From the NCBI RefSeq assembly GCF_000380335.1, contig NC_021149.1, forward strand, positions 2,470,501-2,534,500: a DNA stretch of 64,000 bases. The letters run 5' to 3'. Of this stretch, positions 17,905 through 28,085 are shown one piece after another; position 1 is the stretch's first letter, and the number at the start of each line of letters is the position of its first letter. A program made the position numbers and the translations under genes. The stretch comes from Azotobacter vinelandii CA (GTDB lineage: Bacteria > Pseudomonadota > Gammaproteobacteria > Pseudomonadales > Pseudomonadaceae). The notes under the pieces were generated by a model. That model made no database searches. It saw only the letters and a program-made list of their open reading frames with translations, and was not told the origin of the DNA.

Positions 17905-19980
17905 TCAACTTCTCCCGCCGGGCGTCCCGCGCGCTTCCTTGAGCAGGCACAGGCGTCGCGCCGGAGCCGCGTCGTCGAGCAGCCCGTCGCTTTCCACCGG
18001 CAGGCGGCGGCGCCAGTTCGGGTGGCCGTCGATGGTGCCGGGCAGGTTGGCCTGTTCGTCGAGACCCAGGGCATCTTCCATGGGCAGCAGGACCAGCGGC
18101 GCCGGCGTCGCGCCGAGGAAACGCACGCAGGCGTCGATCAGCCCGTCGCTGTCCAGGGGCTCGTCGAGCGCCGGGCCGCCGCTGTCGGCGAGGGCCTCGC
18201 GCAGCGCCAGGCGTTCGCGCCGGCGGGTCCGGCGGGCCGCTTCGCTGGCTTCGGCATCGGCCAGCCGCAGGCGCTCGCGCCAGTCGATGTCGCGCTCCCG
18301 CCACCAGCCGGCGAGGGTGGGCAGGTCGTGAGTGGTGCTGGTCGCCAGGGCGTCGCCGGGCCATTGCCGCGGTCGCGCGAAGCGTCCATCGTCGTCCTGT
18401 TCGAAGAGCAGCACGCGCATGCCGAGGATGCCGCGCTCGGCGAGCAGCGGACGGAAGCCTTCCGGGACGGTGCCGAGGTCCTCGCCGAGGATCGCCGCTC
18501 CGTGTCGCCAGGATTCCAGCGCCAGCAGGCGCATCAGGTCTTCCTGCGGGTAGTGCAGGTAGGCGCCGTCGCGCTGCTCGGCGCCCGGCGGGATCAGCCA
18601 GAGGCGCCGGAGGCCCATCACGTGGTCGATGCGGATGCCGCCGGCATGGGCCAGGTTGGCGCGGAGCATCTCGATGAAGGCATGGAAACCGTGCTGGCGC
18701 AGACCCCAGGGCGAAAAGGCGGAGACTCCCCAGCTCTGTCCGGAGCGGTTGAGGATGTCCGGCGGTGCGCCGACGGTCAGGCTCGGCAGGAGTTCGGCCT
18801 GGCGGCTCCAGGCCTGGCTGCCGCCGCCGTCGGCGCCGACCGCCAGGTCGGCGATCAGGCCGATCGGCATGCCGGCGCTGCGCGCGGCATGCTGGGTGCG
18901 CTCCAGGCCGCGGACGATCAGCCACTGGGCGAAGGCGTGGAAGGTGATCTCGTCCTCGTATTCGCGGGCGAAGCCGGCCACCGCGGCGCTGCCAGGGCAG
19001 CGCAGGGCCGGGTCCCAGCGTCGCCAGTCGTACAGTCCATGGTGGCGGACGTGGTAGGCGTGCAGCGCCTCGAAGCGGCAGTGGTTGTCCAGGGCCTCGC
19101 CGCCGTTGCGCCGGAAGCTGGCGAAGTCCTGTTCGAGCGGATTGCCGCCCTGGCGGAATTCCGCGTGCAACAGGCGCAGCAGGCGCAGCTTGGCGTCGGC
19201 GGCGGCCGGCCAGTCGATCAGCTCCAGTCGCTCCAGGCGTTGCCATTCGTCGGCCAGGCCGCCGGCTTCGAGCGCGGTGCGCACTTCGCGCTCGCCGAGG
19301 ATGCTGCCGGGGGCGCTGTGCAGCACGTTGTAGAACAGCCGGCTGGACGGCGAATAGGGACTGAAGCGCTGGGTGTCGGCGCTGAACATGGCATGCAGCG
19401 GGCTGATGGCGATACCCGCCGCGCCCTCCCTGGCCGCCCGATGCACCAGGTTTTCCAGGGCCTGGGTGTCGCCGATGCCGCCGTCGCCCTGGCGACGCAG
19501 GGAATAGAGCTGCACCGCGAGTCCCCAGAGCCGCGGCGAAGGGTGGCCGCTCAGTGCGTCCAGGCCGATGCAGCGCGGCGGAGCGACGGCCAGGGTCAGC
19601 GACTGTGCGCCGATCGCCAGGCGGTGATAGCCGGGCTGCTCGATCGGCGGCAGGCGGGCCTGTTCGTCGAGCCGTCCGCTGTGGCGCCGGCCGTCCTCCA
19701 GGGTCAGTTCGAAGGTGCTGCCGGGCTCGAAATGGCCGGACAGGTCGAGGGATTGCCCGCGCTCCAGGGTGAGCAGCGGCGGCAGTTCGCCGCTCATCCG
19801 GCGCAACTGCTCGAGGCTGTCCGCGATCTGGCCGCCGCTGTCGGCCGGCAATTCCAGCTCGGCCAGCACCCGGCGCAGGACTTCCGGCGTGACCTTCCGT
19901 GGCCGTCCTTCCGCGTCTATCCAGTCGACCGCTATCCCGGCGGCGGCGGCCAGGGTGCGGAGGCGCTCATCGTTGCTCAT
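17905..19980 (-). CDS. malQ: 4-alpha-glucanotransferase (amylomaltase)
   Basis: 691 residues. It transfers maltosyl and longer units between maltodextrins, reworking the short chains used by TreY and glycogen enzymes. The N-terminal MalQ-specific domain (about 1-140) is followed by the GH77 barrel, with nucleophile Asp452 in GGIRIDHVMGL and acid Glu500 in ILGEDLGTVP. The start overlaps the treZ stop by 14 bp and the stop abuts the treY ATG, making a tightly coupled trio. Confidence 0.95.
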   Translation of the reverse strand: MSNDERLRTLAAAAGIAVDWIDAEGRPRKVTPEVLRRVLAELELPADSGGQIADSLEQLRRMSGELPPLLTLERGQSLDLSGHFEPGSTFELTLEDGRRHSGRLDEQARLPPIEQPGYHRLAIGAQSLTLAVAPPRCIGLDALSGHPSPRLWGLAVQLYSLRRQGDGGIGDTQALENLVHRAAREGAAGIAISPLHAMFSADTQRFSPYSPSSRLFYNVLHSAPGSILGEREVRTALEAGGLADEWQRLERLELIDWPAAADAKLRLLRLLHAEFRQGGNPLEQDFASFRRNGGEALDNHCRFEALHAYHVRHHGLYDWRRWDPALRCPGSAAVAGFAREYEDEITFHAFAQWLIVRGLERTQHAARSAGMPIGLIADLAVGADGGGSQAWSRQAELLPSLTVGAPPDILNRSGQSWGVSAFSPWGLRQHGFHAFIEMLRANLAHAGGIRIDHVMGLRRLWLIPPGAEQRDGAYLHYPQEDLMRLLALESWRHGAAILGEDLGTVPEGFRPLLAERGILGMRVLLFEQDDDGRFARPRQWPGDALATSTTHDLPTLAGWWRERDIDWRERLRLADAEASEAARRTRRRERLALREALADSGGPALDEPLDSDGLIDACVRFLGATPAPLVLLPMEDALGLDEQANLPGTIDGHPNWRRRLPVESDGLLDDAAPARRLCLLKEARGTPGGRS

Positions 19981-21772
19981 CCGGGGTTACCAGGTAGACA
20001 CGGGCCATCCGGGCGGGAAGCCTGCCCAGATGCTCGTGGAATTCCTCCATGTCTTGGCTGGCGAACAGCAGCCGGCCGTGCTTGTAGTGCTCCGGCAGCG
20101 GTACGGCCTGGGCACCGAGGTTCAGTTCGATGCGCAGGACGCTGCCGTCGCCCAGCAGCCAGCGCGTCACCACGGCCTCGGCGCCCAGCACTTCGCTGCC
20201 CAGCGCCCGGCTGCCGGGCAGGCGCGGGATGATCTCGCGGCGGCGCAGGCCCAGCAGGTGATGGTAGAGGGCGCGCCATTCGGCGTGCTTGGGGTCGAGG
20301 CAGCACTGGAAGTCCGGCTGCGAGGCGGCGAAGGTCTTTTCGTCGTTGGGGTCGGGAATCCGTTCGCAGAGGGACATGTCCCGGAACGGCTCGAACTGGC
20401 AGAACTCCCGGCGCCGGCCCTCTCGAACCGCCTGGGCCAGTTCCTCGCTCTGGTGGCCGGTGAAGTACAGGAAGGGGCGGTGCGTGCCCCATTCCTCGCC
20501 CATGAACAGTAGCGGCACCATCGGCGAGAGCAGCAGCAGGGCGGTCGCCGCGCGCAGGGCGTCGCAGTTGGCGAGGCTGACCAGGCGCTCGCCGAAGGCC
20601 CGGTTGCCGACCTGGTCGTGGTTCTGCAGGAACAGGATGAAGGCGCTGGGCGGCAGGTGGGCACTGGGTTCGCCGCAGGGGCCCGGCTGCCCCTGGCGGG
20701 CGATCTGGCCCTGGAAGATCAGCCCTTCGTTCAGGCAGAGGGCGAGCTTTTCCGCGGCGCCCTGGCAATAGTCGGCGTAATAGCCTTGCTGTTCGCCGGT
20801 GAGCAGGGTGTGCAGGACGTTGTGGCCGTCGTCGTTCCATTGCGCCACGTAACCGCCCTCGCCGAGCAGGCCGGTCTGGTTCTTCTCGTTCTCCAGCATC
20901 AGGTGCACGTGACGGCCGGGTTCGATCGCGGCGTGCACCCGCTGCGCCAGCTCGGTGAGGAAGTCGCGTTCGCTGATGGCGTGCACGGCATCCAGGCGCA
21001 GGCCGTCGAAGCGGTATTCCTGCAGCCACATCAGGGCGTTGTCGATGAAGAAGTCGCGCACCGGCTGCTGGCGGAAGTCGATGGCGTCGCCCCAGAGCGT
21101 CTTCTCGTCGTGGCGGAAGAAGGCCCCGGCATAGCGGCCGAGCTGGTTGCCCTCCGGACCGAAGTGGTTGTAGACGACATCCAGGAAGACCATCAGGCCG
21201 TGGCCGTGGGCGGTGTCGATCAGGTGCTTGAGGTCGTCGGGCGAGCCGTAGACGGATTCCGGGGCGAAGGGCAGTACGCCGTCGTAGCCCCAGTTGCGGG
21301 TGCCGGGGAATTCGCCGATGGGCATCAGTTCGATGGCGGTGACGCCCAGCTCGGCCAGTTCGGCCAGTTGCGCCTCGACCCCGTGGAAGCCGCCGAGCAG
21401 GCCGGCGTGCAGTTCGTAGATCACCGTCTCGTGCCAGGGACGGCCGCGCCAGTGGGGATGGCGCCATTGGTAGGAGCCGGGATCGACCACTATGCTGGGG
21501 CCGTGCAGGCCGACGACCTGGGAGCGCGAGGCCGGGTCCGGCACGCTGATTTCGTCGTCGATCCGGAAGCGGTACTGGGTGCCGGCGCCGAAGGGAACTT
21601 CGAGCACGAACCAGCCGCCCTGTTCCCGCCTCATGGGCTGCCGACCGTCGCAGAGGATTTCCAGGTCGACGCGCTCGGCGTCGGGGGCCCAGAGAGTGAA
21701 GCGGGTGTTGTGCGCGTCGATCAGGTGCGCGCCGAAACGTCGCTGGTCATGGTTGGAAATTGACATTGACAT
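19967..21772 (-). CDS. treZ: Malto-oligosyltrehalose trehalohydrolase
   Basis: 601 residues. It releases trehalose from the product of TreY. An N-terminal early-set/CBM48 domain (about 10-105) precedes the GH13 barrel: GEFPGTRNWGYDGV, DVVYNHFGPEGN, nucleophile Asp261 in DGLRLDAVHAI, and acid Glu294 in LMLENEKNQ. I chose ATG 21772, which has GGAG 9 bases upstream; an ATG at 21790 overlapping the glgA stop (ATGA) is possible and would add 6 residues. Confidence 0.94.
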   Translation of the reverse strand: MSMSISNHDQRRFGAHLIDAHNTRFTLWAPDAERVDLEILCDGRQPMRREQGGWFVLEVPFGAGTQYRFRIDDEISVPDPASRSQVVGLHGPSIVVDPGSYQWRHPHWRGRPWHETVIYELHAGLLGGFHGVEAQLAELAELGVTAIELMPIGEFPGTRNWGYDGVLPFAPESVYGSPDDLKHLIDTAHGHGLMVFLDVVYNHFGPEGNQLGRYAGAFFRHDEKTLWGDAIDFRQQPVRDFFIDNALMWLQEYRFDGLRLDAVHAISERDFLTELAQRVHAAIEPGRHVHLMLENEKNQTGLLGEGGYVAQWNDDGHNVLHTLLTGEQQGYYADYCQGAAEKLALCLNEGLIFQGQIARQGQPGPCGEPSAHLPPSAFILFLQNHDQVGNRAFGERLVSLANCDALRAATALLLLSPMVPLLFMGEEWGTHRPFLYFTGHQSEELAQAVREGRRREFCQFEPFRDMSLCERIPDPNDEKTFAASQPDFQCCLDPKHAEWRALYHHLLGLRRREIIPRLPGSRALGSEVLGAEAVVTRWLLGDGSVLRIELNLGAQAVPLPEHYKHGRLLFASQDMEEFHEHLGRLPARMARVYLVTPDEQR

Positions 21773-21786
21773 GGATAGGTCTCCGT

Positions 21787-23331
21787 TCATGCCTCGCCAT
21801 GCCGGCCTTCCAGAAGCTGCCGGTAGAGCTGCAGGTAGGGGTCTATGGTCTGCCGCCAGAAACAGGGCGCGGTCATCGCGCGGCAGCGCATGGCGTGGAG
21901 AAGGTGCGGCGTGGCGAACACCCGGAAGGCCCGCAGCACGGCTTCGCGGTAGCTTTCCAGGCTGGCTTCCTCGAACAGGAAACCGGTCACGCCATCCTCG
22001 ATGGTGTCGGCCAGTCCGCCGGTCCGGCGCGCGACGGGCAGCGAACCGAAACGCTGGGCGTACATCTGGCTGAGGCCGCAGGGCTCGTAGCGCGAGGGCA
22101 TCAGGAGGAAGTCGGCGCCGGCGAACATGCGTCGCGCGGTGGTTTCGTCGAAGCCGATGTCCACGCCTACCCGGCCGGGAAAACGTTCGGCCAGTCGCCG
22201 CATGCTGTCTTCCAGCTCGGGTTCGCCACGCCCCATGACGGCCAGTTGGCCGCCCCGTTCGACCAGGGTGTCGGCGAGGGCCTGGGTCAGGTCCAGGCCC
22301 TTTTGCCGGACCAGGCGGGAAACCACCACGAACAGCGGGCCCGCGCAGGCTTCGAGGGCGAACCGGCGGCGCACGTACTCGGCGTGCACGGCCTTGCCGG
22401 CGCAGTCGCCGGCGCTGAAGTTGCACAACAGGTGCGGGTCGGTTTCCGCTTCCCAGCTTTCGTCGATGCCGTTGGGAATGCCGCTCAGAAGGCCCCGCTC
22501 GGCCTTTTCCCGGAGGAAGCCTTCCAGGCCGCAGCCGAAGTCCGGGGTGGTGATTTCCCGGGCGTAGGTGGCGCTCACCGTGGTGACGCGGTCGGCGTAG
22601 GCGATGCCGGCCTTGAGGAAGGACAACTGGCCATGGAATTCCATGCGCTCCATGCGCAGCGCTTCCTCCGGGATGGCCAGTTCCGCGCGGCATTCCGGCC
22701 GCCACAGGCCTTGGTAGGCGAGGTTGTGGATGGTGAAGACGCAGGGAGTGCCTTGGCCGCGCCAGCGCAGGTAGGCTGGCGCGAGTCCCGCTGGCCAGTC
22801 GTGGGCGTGGATCAGTTCGGGACGCCAACTGACGCCGGCGCTGCCGGCGGCGAAGTCGGCGGCGGCGAGCCCCAGACGAGCGAAGCGGATATGGTTGTCC
22901 GGCCAGTCCCGATTGCGCTCGTCGCCATAGGGGGTGCCTTCGCGCTCGTAGAGTTCGGGACTGACGAGGACATAGACGATCAGGCCGTCGTCCAGGTCGA
23001 TGCGGCCGACCCGGCAGCGGGGCAAGGCGGCATGCCCGGCGAGACTGCCGACCAGGCGGATGGGGTGGCCGCTGTGCATGACCTGGCGGTAGCCGGGCAA
23101 CAGCACGCGGACATCGTGATGGAGACGCAGTGCCCGGGGCAGGGCGGCGGAAACTTCTCCCAGTCCGCCGGTCTTGATCAGATCGGAGAGTTCGGAGGTG
23201 ACGAAGAGGATTTTCTTCTTGCTTTCGTTTTCCTGGACGGTGCGGATCTGCGGGGCGGGCCGGCTCGTTCCGGGCCGCATGTTCCGATCCTGGGGCTCGA
23301 TACGCTGGGCCTGTACAGCGGCTTTGCTCAT
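21787..23331 (-). CDS. glgA: Glycogen synthase (ADP-glucose)
   Basis: 514 residues, GT5 family. It extends alpha-1,4-glucan from ADP-glucose. The KTGGLGEV substrate-binding motif sits at about residue 53, later followed by HAHDWPAGL, VSRLVRQKG and the PSRYEPCGLSQM loop with the conserved Glu. About 35 non-conserved residues precede the catalytic N-terminus. ATG 23331 has GGAGG at 6 bases; the ATG at 23337 touches that site directly. First gene of the glycogen/trehalose operon, with its promoter in the 500-bp gap to its right. Confidence 0.94.
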   Translation of the reverse strand: MSKAAVQAQRIEPQDRNMRPGTSRPAPQIRTVQENESKKKILFVTSELSDLIKTGGLGEVSAALPRALRLHHDVRVLLPGYRQVMHSGHPIRLVGSLAGHAALPRCRVGRIDLDDGLIVYVLVSPELYEREGTPYGDERNRDWPDNHIRFARLGLAAADFAAGSAGVSWRPELIHAHDWPAGLAPAYLRWRGQGTPCVFTIHNLAYQGLWRPECRAELAIPEEALRMERMEFHGQLSFLKAGIAYADRVTTVSATYAREITTPDFGCGLEGFLREKAERGLLSGIPNGIDESWEAETDPHLLCNFSAGDCAGKAVHAEYVRRRFALEACAGPLFVVVSRLVRQKGLDLTQALADTLVERGGQLAVMGRGEPELEDSMRRLAERFPGRVGVDIGFDETTARRMFAGADFLLMPSRYEPCGLSQMYAQRFGSLPVARRTGGLADTIEDGVTGFLFEEASLESYREAVLRAFRVFATPHLLHAMRCRAMTAPCFWRQTIDPYLQLYRQLLEGRHGEA

Positions 23332-23845
23332 GGTCATCCTCCAGTCGAATCTTCCTTGCCGGACCTCTCGTTCCTCTCTTTGGGCAAGAGGTTTCCAAAA
23401 GGCCCGCTAAGCCAGCAGTCATCGGTGAGTCTTTGGGCCTTGCGGCCGCGCAGCCCTCCTGGTGCGATGGCTTCCCTGTTGTGTCGTTGCCTCGAGAGGA
23501 TGGCCGAAGGCGCTCGGCAGAGCCTTCGCGGGGCCTTTCGAGGCCATGACCGCCCGGCGAGCGTCGGCGGCTCGCCATTCATGAAGTGTGGACGCCGATC
23601 GGCGAAAGAACCTCGACCGTTGATCGAATGGCTTCGCCACGGGAGTCCTCACGGCCGCGAGGGCGAACTGGCGCCGGGCCGTGACTGGACAAGTGTGGCT
23701 CAGAAATGGGTTTTCGCCAGTTCGCTGTCGGGATCGACGCTGGCGCCAGGCCTGCCGGCCCGGACTCCCCGCGGTTCTCGGCCGCTCCGGGGCGCGGCGA
23801 TGCGGGCCGAATCCGCTTGCGCGCCCGCGGCTTTTCCGTGGGGCG
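23332..23845. other. Upstream region of the glgA operon
   Basis: About 510 bp between glgA and gcdG, both on the minus strand. It must carry the glycogen operon promoter and the end of the gcd transcript. Reading frames across it are shadows without ribosome sites. No clear operator or promoter hexamer pair was identified. Confidence 0.4.
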
Positions 23846-25069
23846 TCAGACGATGCCCTGACGACGCAGTTGCTCGATGCGTTGCTCGGAAAGTCCCAGG
23901 ACATCGCGCAGCACCTCGCTGGTGTGCTCCCCCAGTTGCGGCGGGGCGCGGCGGTAAGTCACCGGGCTGCCGGACAGCCGGATCGGACTGGCGACCTGGG
24001 GGATCGGGCCGAGCCCCGGGTGCGGCAGGCTCAGTTGCATTTCCCTGGCTTTCACCTGCGGATCGGCGAAGACGCCGGCCAGATCGTTGATCGGCCCGCA
24101 GGGAATGGCCTTCGCCTCCAGGGCCCGGACCCATGCCGAGGTTTCGCGCGTCACGGTGATGCGCCGCAGCAGCGGAATGAGCGCCGCGCGGTTGCGGACC
24201 CGCTCCGCATTGGTCGCGAAGCGAGGATCTTCCGCCAGCTCCGCTTGTCCGGCTTCCGCGCAGAAGCGGGCGAACTGGGCGTCGTTGCCGATCGCCAGGA
24301 TCATGTAGCCATCGGCGGTCGGGAAATCCTCGTAGGGCACGATGCTGGGATGAGCGTTGCCCAGCCGTTTCGGTGACTGTCCCGTGGTGCAGTAATTCAG
24401 CGCCTGGTTGGCCAGGCAGGCCACCTGGACATCGAGCAGGGAAACGTCGATGTACTGTCCTTCGCCGGTCTTTTCCCGGTGTACCAGCGCTGCCAGGATC
24501 GCGCTGGTCGCGTACAGGCCGGTCAGGACGTCGGTGAGCGCCACGCCGACCTTCATGGGACCGGCGCCTTCCCGGCCGTCGGGCAGGCCGGTCAGGCTCA
24601 TCAGGCCGCCCAGACCCTGGATCAGGAAGTCGTAGCCGGCCCGGTTGGCGTAGGGGCCAGTCTGGCCGAAGCCGGTGATCGAGCTGTAGACGAGGCGAGG
24701 GTTGATGGCCTTGAGCGCCGCATAATCCAGGCCGTACTGCTGGAGACCGCCAACCTTGAAGTTCTCCAGCAACACGTCGGATCTGCCCGCCAGCTCGCGG
24801 ATCAGCGCCTGTCCTTCCGGTTTGGCCATGTCCAGCGTGATGGACCTTTTGTTGCGGTTCGCGCTGAGAAAATAAGCGGCGGTGTCGGTATCCCGCCCCG
24901 TTTCGTCCTTGAGAAAGGGCGGGCCCCAGCTCCGGGTATCGTCGCCGACACCCGGGCGTTCGACCTTGATGACTTCCGCGCCCAGGTCGCCGAGGATCTG
25001 GCTGGCCCAGGGACCGGCCAGAATCCGGGAAAGGTCGAGGACGCGGATGTGGGATAAAGCGCCGGTCAT
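23846..25069 (-). CDS. gcdG: Family III CoA-transferase, succinyl-CoA:glutarate type
   Basis: 407 residues, CaiB/BaiF family. Family III enzymes transfer CoA through an aspartyl intermediate; the matching Asp here is D180 in VALTDVLTGLY. The first residues (IRVLDLSRILAGPWASQILGDLGAEVIKVE) are the standard family start. Placed 36 bp after gcdH in the same direction, it most likely activates glutarate to glutaryl-CoA for GcdH in lysine/5-aminovalerate breakdown. The substrate is inferred from context. Confidence 0.85.
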   Translation of the reverse strand: MTGALSHIRVLDLSRILAGPWASQILGDLGAEVIKVERPGVGDDTRSWGPPFLKDETGRDTDTAAYFLSANRNKRSITLDMAKPEGQALIRELAGRSDVLLENFKVGGLQQYGLDYAALKAINPRLVYSSITGFGQTGPYANRAGYDFLIQGLGGLMSLTGLPDGREGAGPMKVGVALTDVLTGLYATSAILAALVHREKTGEGQYIDVSLLDVQVACLANQALNYCTTGQSPKRLGNAHPSIVPYEDFPTADGYMILAIGNDAQFARFCAEAGQAELAEDPRFATNAERVRNRAALIPLLRRITVTRETSAWVRALEAKAIPCGPINDLAGVFADPQVKAREMQLSLPHPGLGPIPQVASPIRLSGSPVTYRRAPPQLGEHTSEVLRDVLGLSEQRIEQLRRQGIV

Positions 25070-25105
25070 GTTTTCGCCTGTGCCGTTGAGGTGGATGGAG
25101 TCGGC

Positions 25106-26293
25106 CTAGTTGGCGAAGGCCGCGATATCGGTGATGGCGCGCCCGAGAATCAGCGCGTGGATATCGTGGGTGCCTTCGTAGGTGTTGACCACCTCCAGGT
25201 TGACCAGATGGCGGGCCACGCCGAATTCGTCGGAAATCCCGTTGCCGCCCAGCATGTCCCGCGCCATCCGGGCGATGTCCAGGGACTTGCCGCAGGAGTT
25301 GCGCTTGATGATCGAGGTCGCCTCGACCGGTGCGTTGCCTTCGTCCTTCAGGCGGCCGACCCGCAGACAGGCCTGCAGGCCGAGGGCGATCTCGGTGAGC
25401 ATGTCCGCGAGTTTTTTCTGGATCAACTGGTTGGCCGCCAGCGGGCGTCCGAACTGGGCTCTGTCCAGGGTGTACTGGCGGGCTGTCTCGTAGCAGAACT
25501 CGGCGGCGCCCAGCGCGCCCCAGGCGATGCCGTAGCGGGCGGAGTTGAGGCAGGTGAAGGGCCCTTTCAGACCGCTCACTTCGGGGAACATGTTCTCTTC
25601 CGGGACGAACACTTCGTCCATGACGATTTCCCCGGTGATCGACGCCCGCAGGCCGACCTTGCCGTGGATCGCCGGCGCGGAAAGCCCCTGCCAGCCCTTT
25701 TCCAGGATGAAGCCGCGAATCCTGCCGTCGTCGGTCTTGGCCCAGACCACGAAGACATCGGCGATCGGACTGTTGGTGATCCAGGTCTTCGAGCCGGACA
25801 ACCGGTATCCGCCGTCGGCCTTGCGCGCCCGCGTCGCCATGCCGCCCGGATCGGAGCCGAAATTCGGCTCGGTCAGGCCGAAGCAGCCGACCCATTCGCC
25901 GCTGGCCAGCCTGGGCAGGTATTTTTCCTTCTGGGCCTGTGTGGCGAATTCGTTGATGGGCAGCATGACCAGGGACGATTGAACGCTCATCATCGAACGA
26001 TAGCCCGAGTCGACCCGCTCGACCTCGCGGGCGATCAGGCCGTAGCAGACATGGTTCATGCCGGCGCCGCCGTAGGCTTCGGGTATGGTCGCTCCCAGCA
26101 GCCCCAACTCGCCCATCTCGGCGAAGATCTCCCGGTCGGTACGCTCCTGCCGAAAGGCTTCCTGAATCCGGGGAGCCAGTTTTTCCTGGCAATAGGCCCG
26201 GGCGGCGTCGCGAACCATGCGCTCGGTTTCCGTCAGTTGCTGGTCGAGCATCAGGGGGTCGAAGCAGTCGAAACGGACTTTTGCATCGCTCAT
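25106..26293 (-). CDS. gcdH: Glutaryl-CoA dehydrogenase
   Basis: 395 residues, an FAD-dependent acyl-CoA dehydrogenase that oxidises and decarboxylates glutaryl-CoA to crotonyl-CoA. Typical marks: [16 protein letters not shown], the catalytic Glu373 in [20 protein letters not shown], and [15 protein letters not shown]. Electrons go to ETF. ATG 26293 is chosen by homology and a GAGAGGAC ribosome site just ahead; the longer open frame is not conserved. Followed by gcdG, preceded 44 bp upstream by the MFS carrier gene. Confidence 0.93.
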   Translation of the reverse strand: MSDAKVRFDCFDPLMLDQQLTETERMVRDAARAYCQEKLAPRIQEAFRQERTDREIFAEMGELGLLGATIPEAYGGAGMNHVCYGLIAREVERVDSGYRSMMSVQSSLVMLPINEFATQAQKEKYLPRLASGEWVGCFGLTEPNFGSDPGGMATRARKADGGYRLSGSKTWITNSPIADVFVVWAKTDDGRIRGFILEKGWQGLSAPAIHGKVGLRASITGEIVMDEVFVPEENMFPEVSGLKGPFTCLNSARYGIAWGALGAAEFCYETARQYTLDRAQFGRPLAANQLIQKKLADMLTEIALGLQACLRVGRLKDEGNAPVEATSIIKRNSCGKSLDIARMARDMLGGNGISDEFGVARHLVNLEVVNTYEGTHDIHALILGRAITDIAAFAN

Positions 26294-26337
26294 GGGAATG
26301 TCCTCTCTTGTTTTCTCGGCGTGTTTGTCTTGGCTTG

Positions 26338-27684
26338 TCATGCGTGTCCGGCGTCCATCCGCGAGGTCGCCTTGGTGTCTTTCATGCACAGGGCGACGAT
26401 CAGGGATACCGCGGCACAGGCGCTGACGTAGTAGTAGAACCAGCTCTCGTGGCCGATGCTTTTCAGCCACAGGGCGATGTATTCGGCGGTTCCGCCGAAC
26501 AACGATACGGTCACCGCGAAGGGGAAGCCGACGCCAAGGGCACGGATATGGACCGGAAACAGTTCCGCCTTGAAGATGGCGTTGATGGAGGTATAGCCCG
26601 TGGTGATGAGCAGCGCGGCGATATACCAGAGCAGCGTGACCCCCATGCTCTGCTTGACGGCCAGGGCACTGAGAATGGGCACGGTGAACAGGGTGGCCAG
26701 CGCACCGAAGGCGATCAGCATCAGGCGTCGGCCGACATAATCGGAAAGCAGGCCGACGATCGGCTGGATGACCATGAAAACCAGCAGGGCCAGCGAGGAA
26801 ATGAGCGTGGCGTCATCCTTGCTGAAGCCCGTGGTATTCACGAGGTACTTCTGCATGTAAGTGGTGAACGTGTAGAAGGACAGCGTTCCGCCGGCCGTCA
26901 GGGCGACCACGATGCCGACTTCCCGCGGATGCCGGGCCAGCTCGCGAAGATTGCTCTTTCTGGCGGAGCCCGAGCGGTGGTCGTTGAAGGAGTCGGTTTC
27001 CTGCATGTTGCGGCGCAGCCAGATGGCCAGCGCCGCGATACCGGAGCCGATCAGAAAGGGGATTCGCCAGCCCCAGTCGTGAAGCTGTTCGGAGGTCAGG
27101 ACGAAACGCTGGAGAACGATCAACAGGCCGAGCGCGAGCAATTGCCCGAGAATGATCGTGACGTATTGGAAACTCGAGTAGAACCCGCGCCGGTTCGGGG
27201 TGGCCATCTCGCTGAGATAGGTCGCCGAACTGCCATATTCCCCGCCCAGGCTGATGCCCTGCAACAGCCGCGCGACCAGGAGCAACACGGGCGCCAGCAC
27301 GCCTATCTCGTCATAGCCGGGCAGGCAGGCGATGATCAGCGAACCCAGGCACATCAGGGCGACCGACAGCAGCAAGGCCGCTTTGCGTCCTCTGCGGTCG
27401 GCATAACTTCCCAGCAGCCAGCCACCCAGCGGCCGCACCAGAAAACCGAGGGCGAAGATCCCGGCCGTGTTCATCAGTTGCGCCGTTTGGTCGCCGGCGG
27501 GAAAGAACTTCGGCGCGAAGTAGAAAGAAAAGGCTGCATAAACATACCAATCGAAATACTCCACGAGATTGCCGACCGAACCGGAAAAGATCGATCTCAG
27601 GCGCCTGCTGAATGTCATGGAGTGAAGCCGGTCTTTCTCGGCCGATATCTTGCCGGGCGCAACGATCGCGCTATCTGTATTCAT
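26338..27684 (-). CDS. MFS metabolite:proton symporter (KgtP/ShiA type)
   Basis: 448 residues with twelve predicted membrane helices. The family signature between helices 2 and 3 is present ([21 protein letters not shown]), as is the [13 protein letters not shown] segment of helix 4. Relatives take up dicarboxylates such as 2-oxoglutarate, or shikimate. Being first in the transcript with gcdH and gcdG, it probably imports glutarate or a related acid; that is inference. ATG 27684 is preceded by GGGGAC; the open frame begins 57 bp earlier without support. Confidence 0.83.
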   Translation of the reverse strand: MNTDSAIVAPGKISAEKDRLHSMTFSRRLRSIFSGSVGNLVEYFDWYVYAAFSFYFAPKFFPAGDQTAQLMNTAGIFALGFLVRPLGGWLLGSYADRRGRKAALLLSVALMCLGSLIIACLPGYDEIGVLAPVLLLVARLLQGISLGGEYGSSATYLSEMATPNRRGFYSSFQYVTIILGQLLALGLLIVLQRFVLTSEQLHDWGWRIPFLIGSGIAALAIWLRRNMQETDSFNDHRSGSARKSNLRELARHPREVGIVVALTAGGTLSFYTFTTYMQKYLVNTTGFSKDDATLISSLALLVFMVIQPIVGLLSDYVGRRLMLIAFGALATLFTVPILSALAVKQSMGVTLLWYIAALLITTGYTSINAIFKAELFPVHIRALGVGFPFAVTVSLFGGTAEYIALWLKSIGHESWFYYYVSACAAVSLIVALCMKDTKATSRMDAGHA

Positions 27685-28085
27685 GATGTCCCCTGTATTT
27701 ATTTTTAAATTTATCCAACGTGCAGGACGGAGAAACTGCAACTTCCAATATTCACGGTCATGTGAACATGAACGAATGCTAGGGGGCGTATGGAGCGCTC
27801 ACAAACCATGTTTTCGCACATGCTCGTGCAAAAAACTCACTTCGAATCATCGGCTTTTCGAGGCCGCCCGGAGAGCGGTCGTGGATGCGTTCGCTCCCGG
27901 GGGCGTGCCCGCAGTAAGCCGCGCCGCTTGCACACGCATCGGGCCTGGGACGCACTCGTGCACCGATGGCGTCGCACGCCCGGTGGAGTACGCTTCGTCA
28001 TTGGTCCACACTTCCCATGGTTTTTGATTTTGCACTTGGCCCTGGTGCCCGGTGCTCGATACGCGATGCCCATGGAACAATCGAT
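27685..28085. promoter_or_regulatory. Divergent promoter region of the gcd genes
   Basis: About 400 bp between the MFS carrier (minus) and gcdR (plus). It is lower in GC than its neighbours near 27690-27850 and must hold both promoters and the GcdR binding site. I could not pick out a convincing LysR box; overlapping frames in it look like shadows. Confidence 0.5.

Noticed and set aside
15124-20232. A 1702-codon plus-strand open frame opposite treY/malQ, and similar long frames at 12445-15090 and 8422-9780
   Set aside because: They are antisense shadows of GC-rich genes with clear homology; their residues are low-complexity and match no family.
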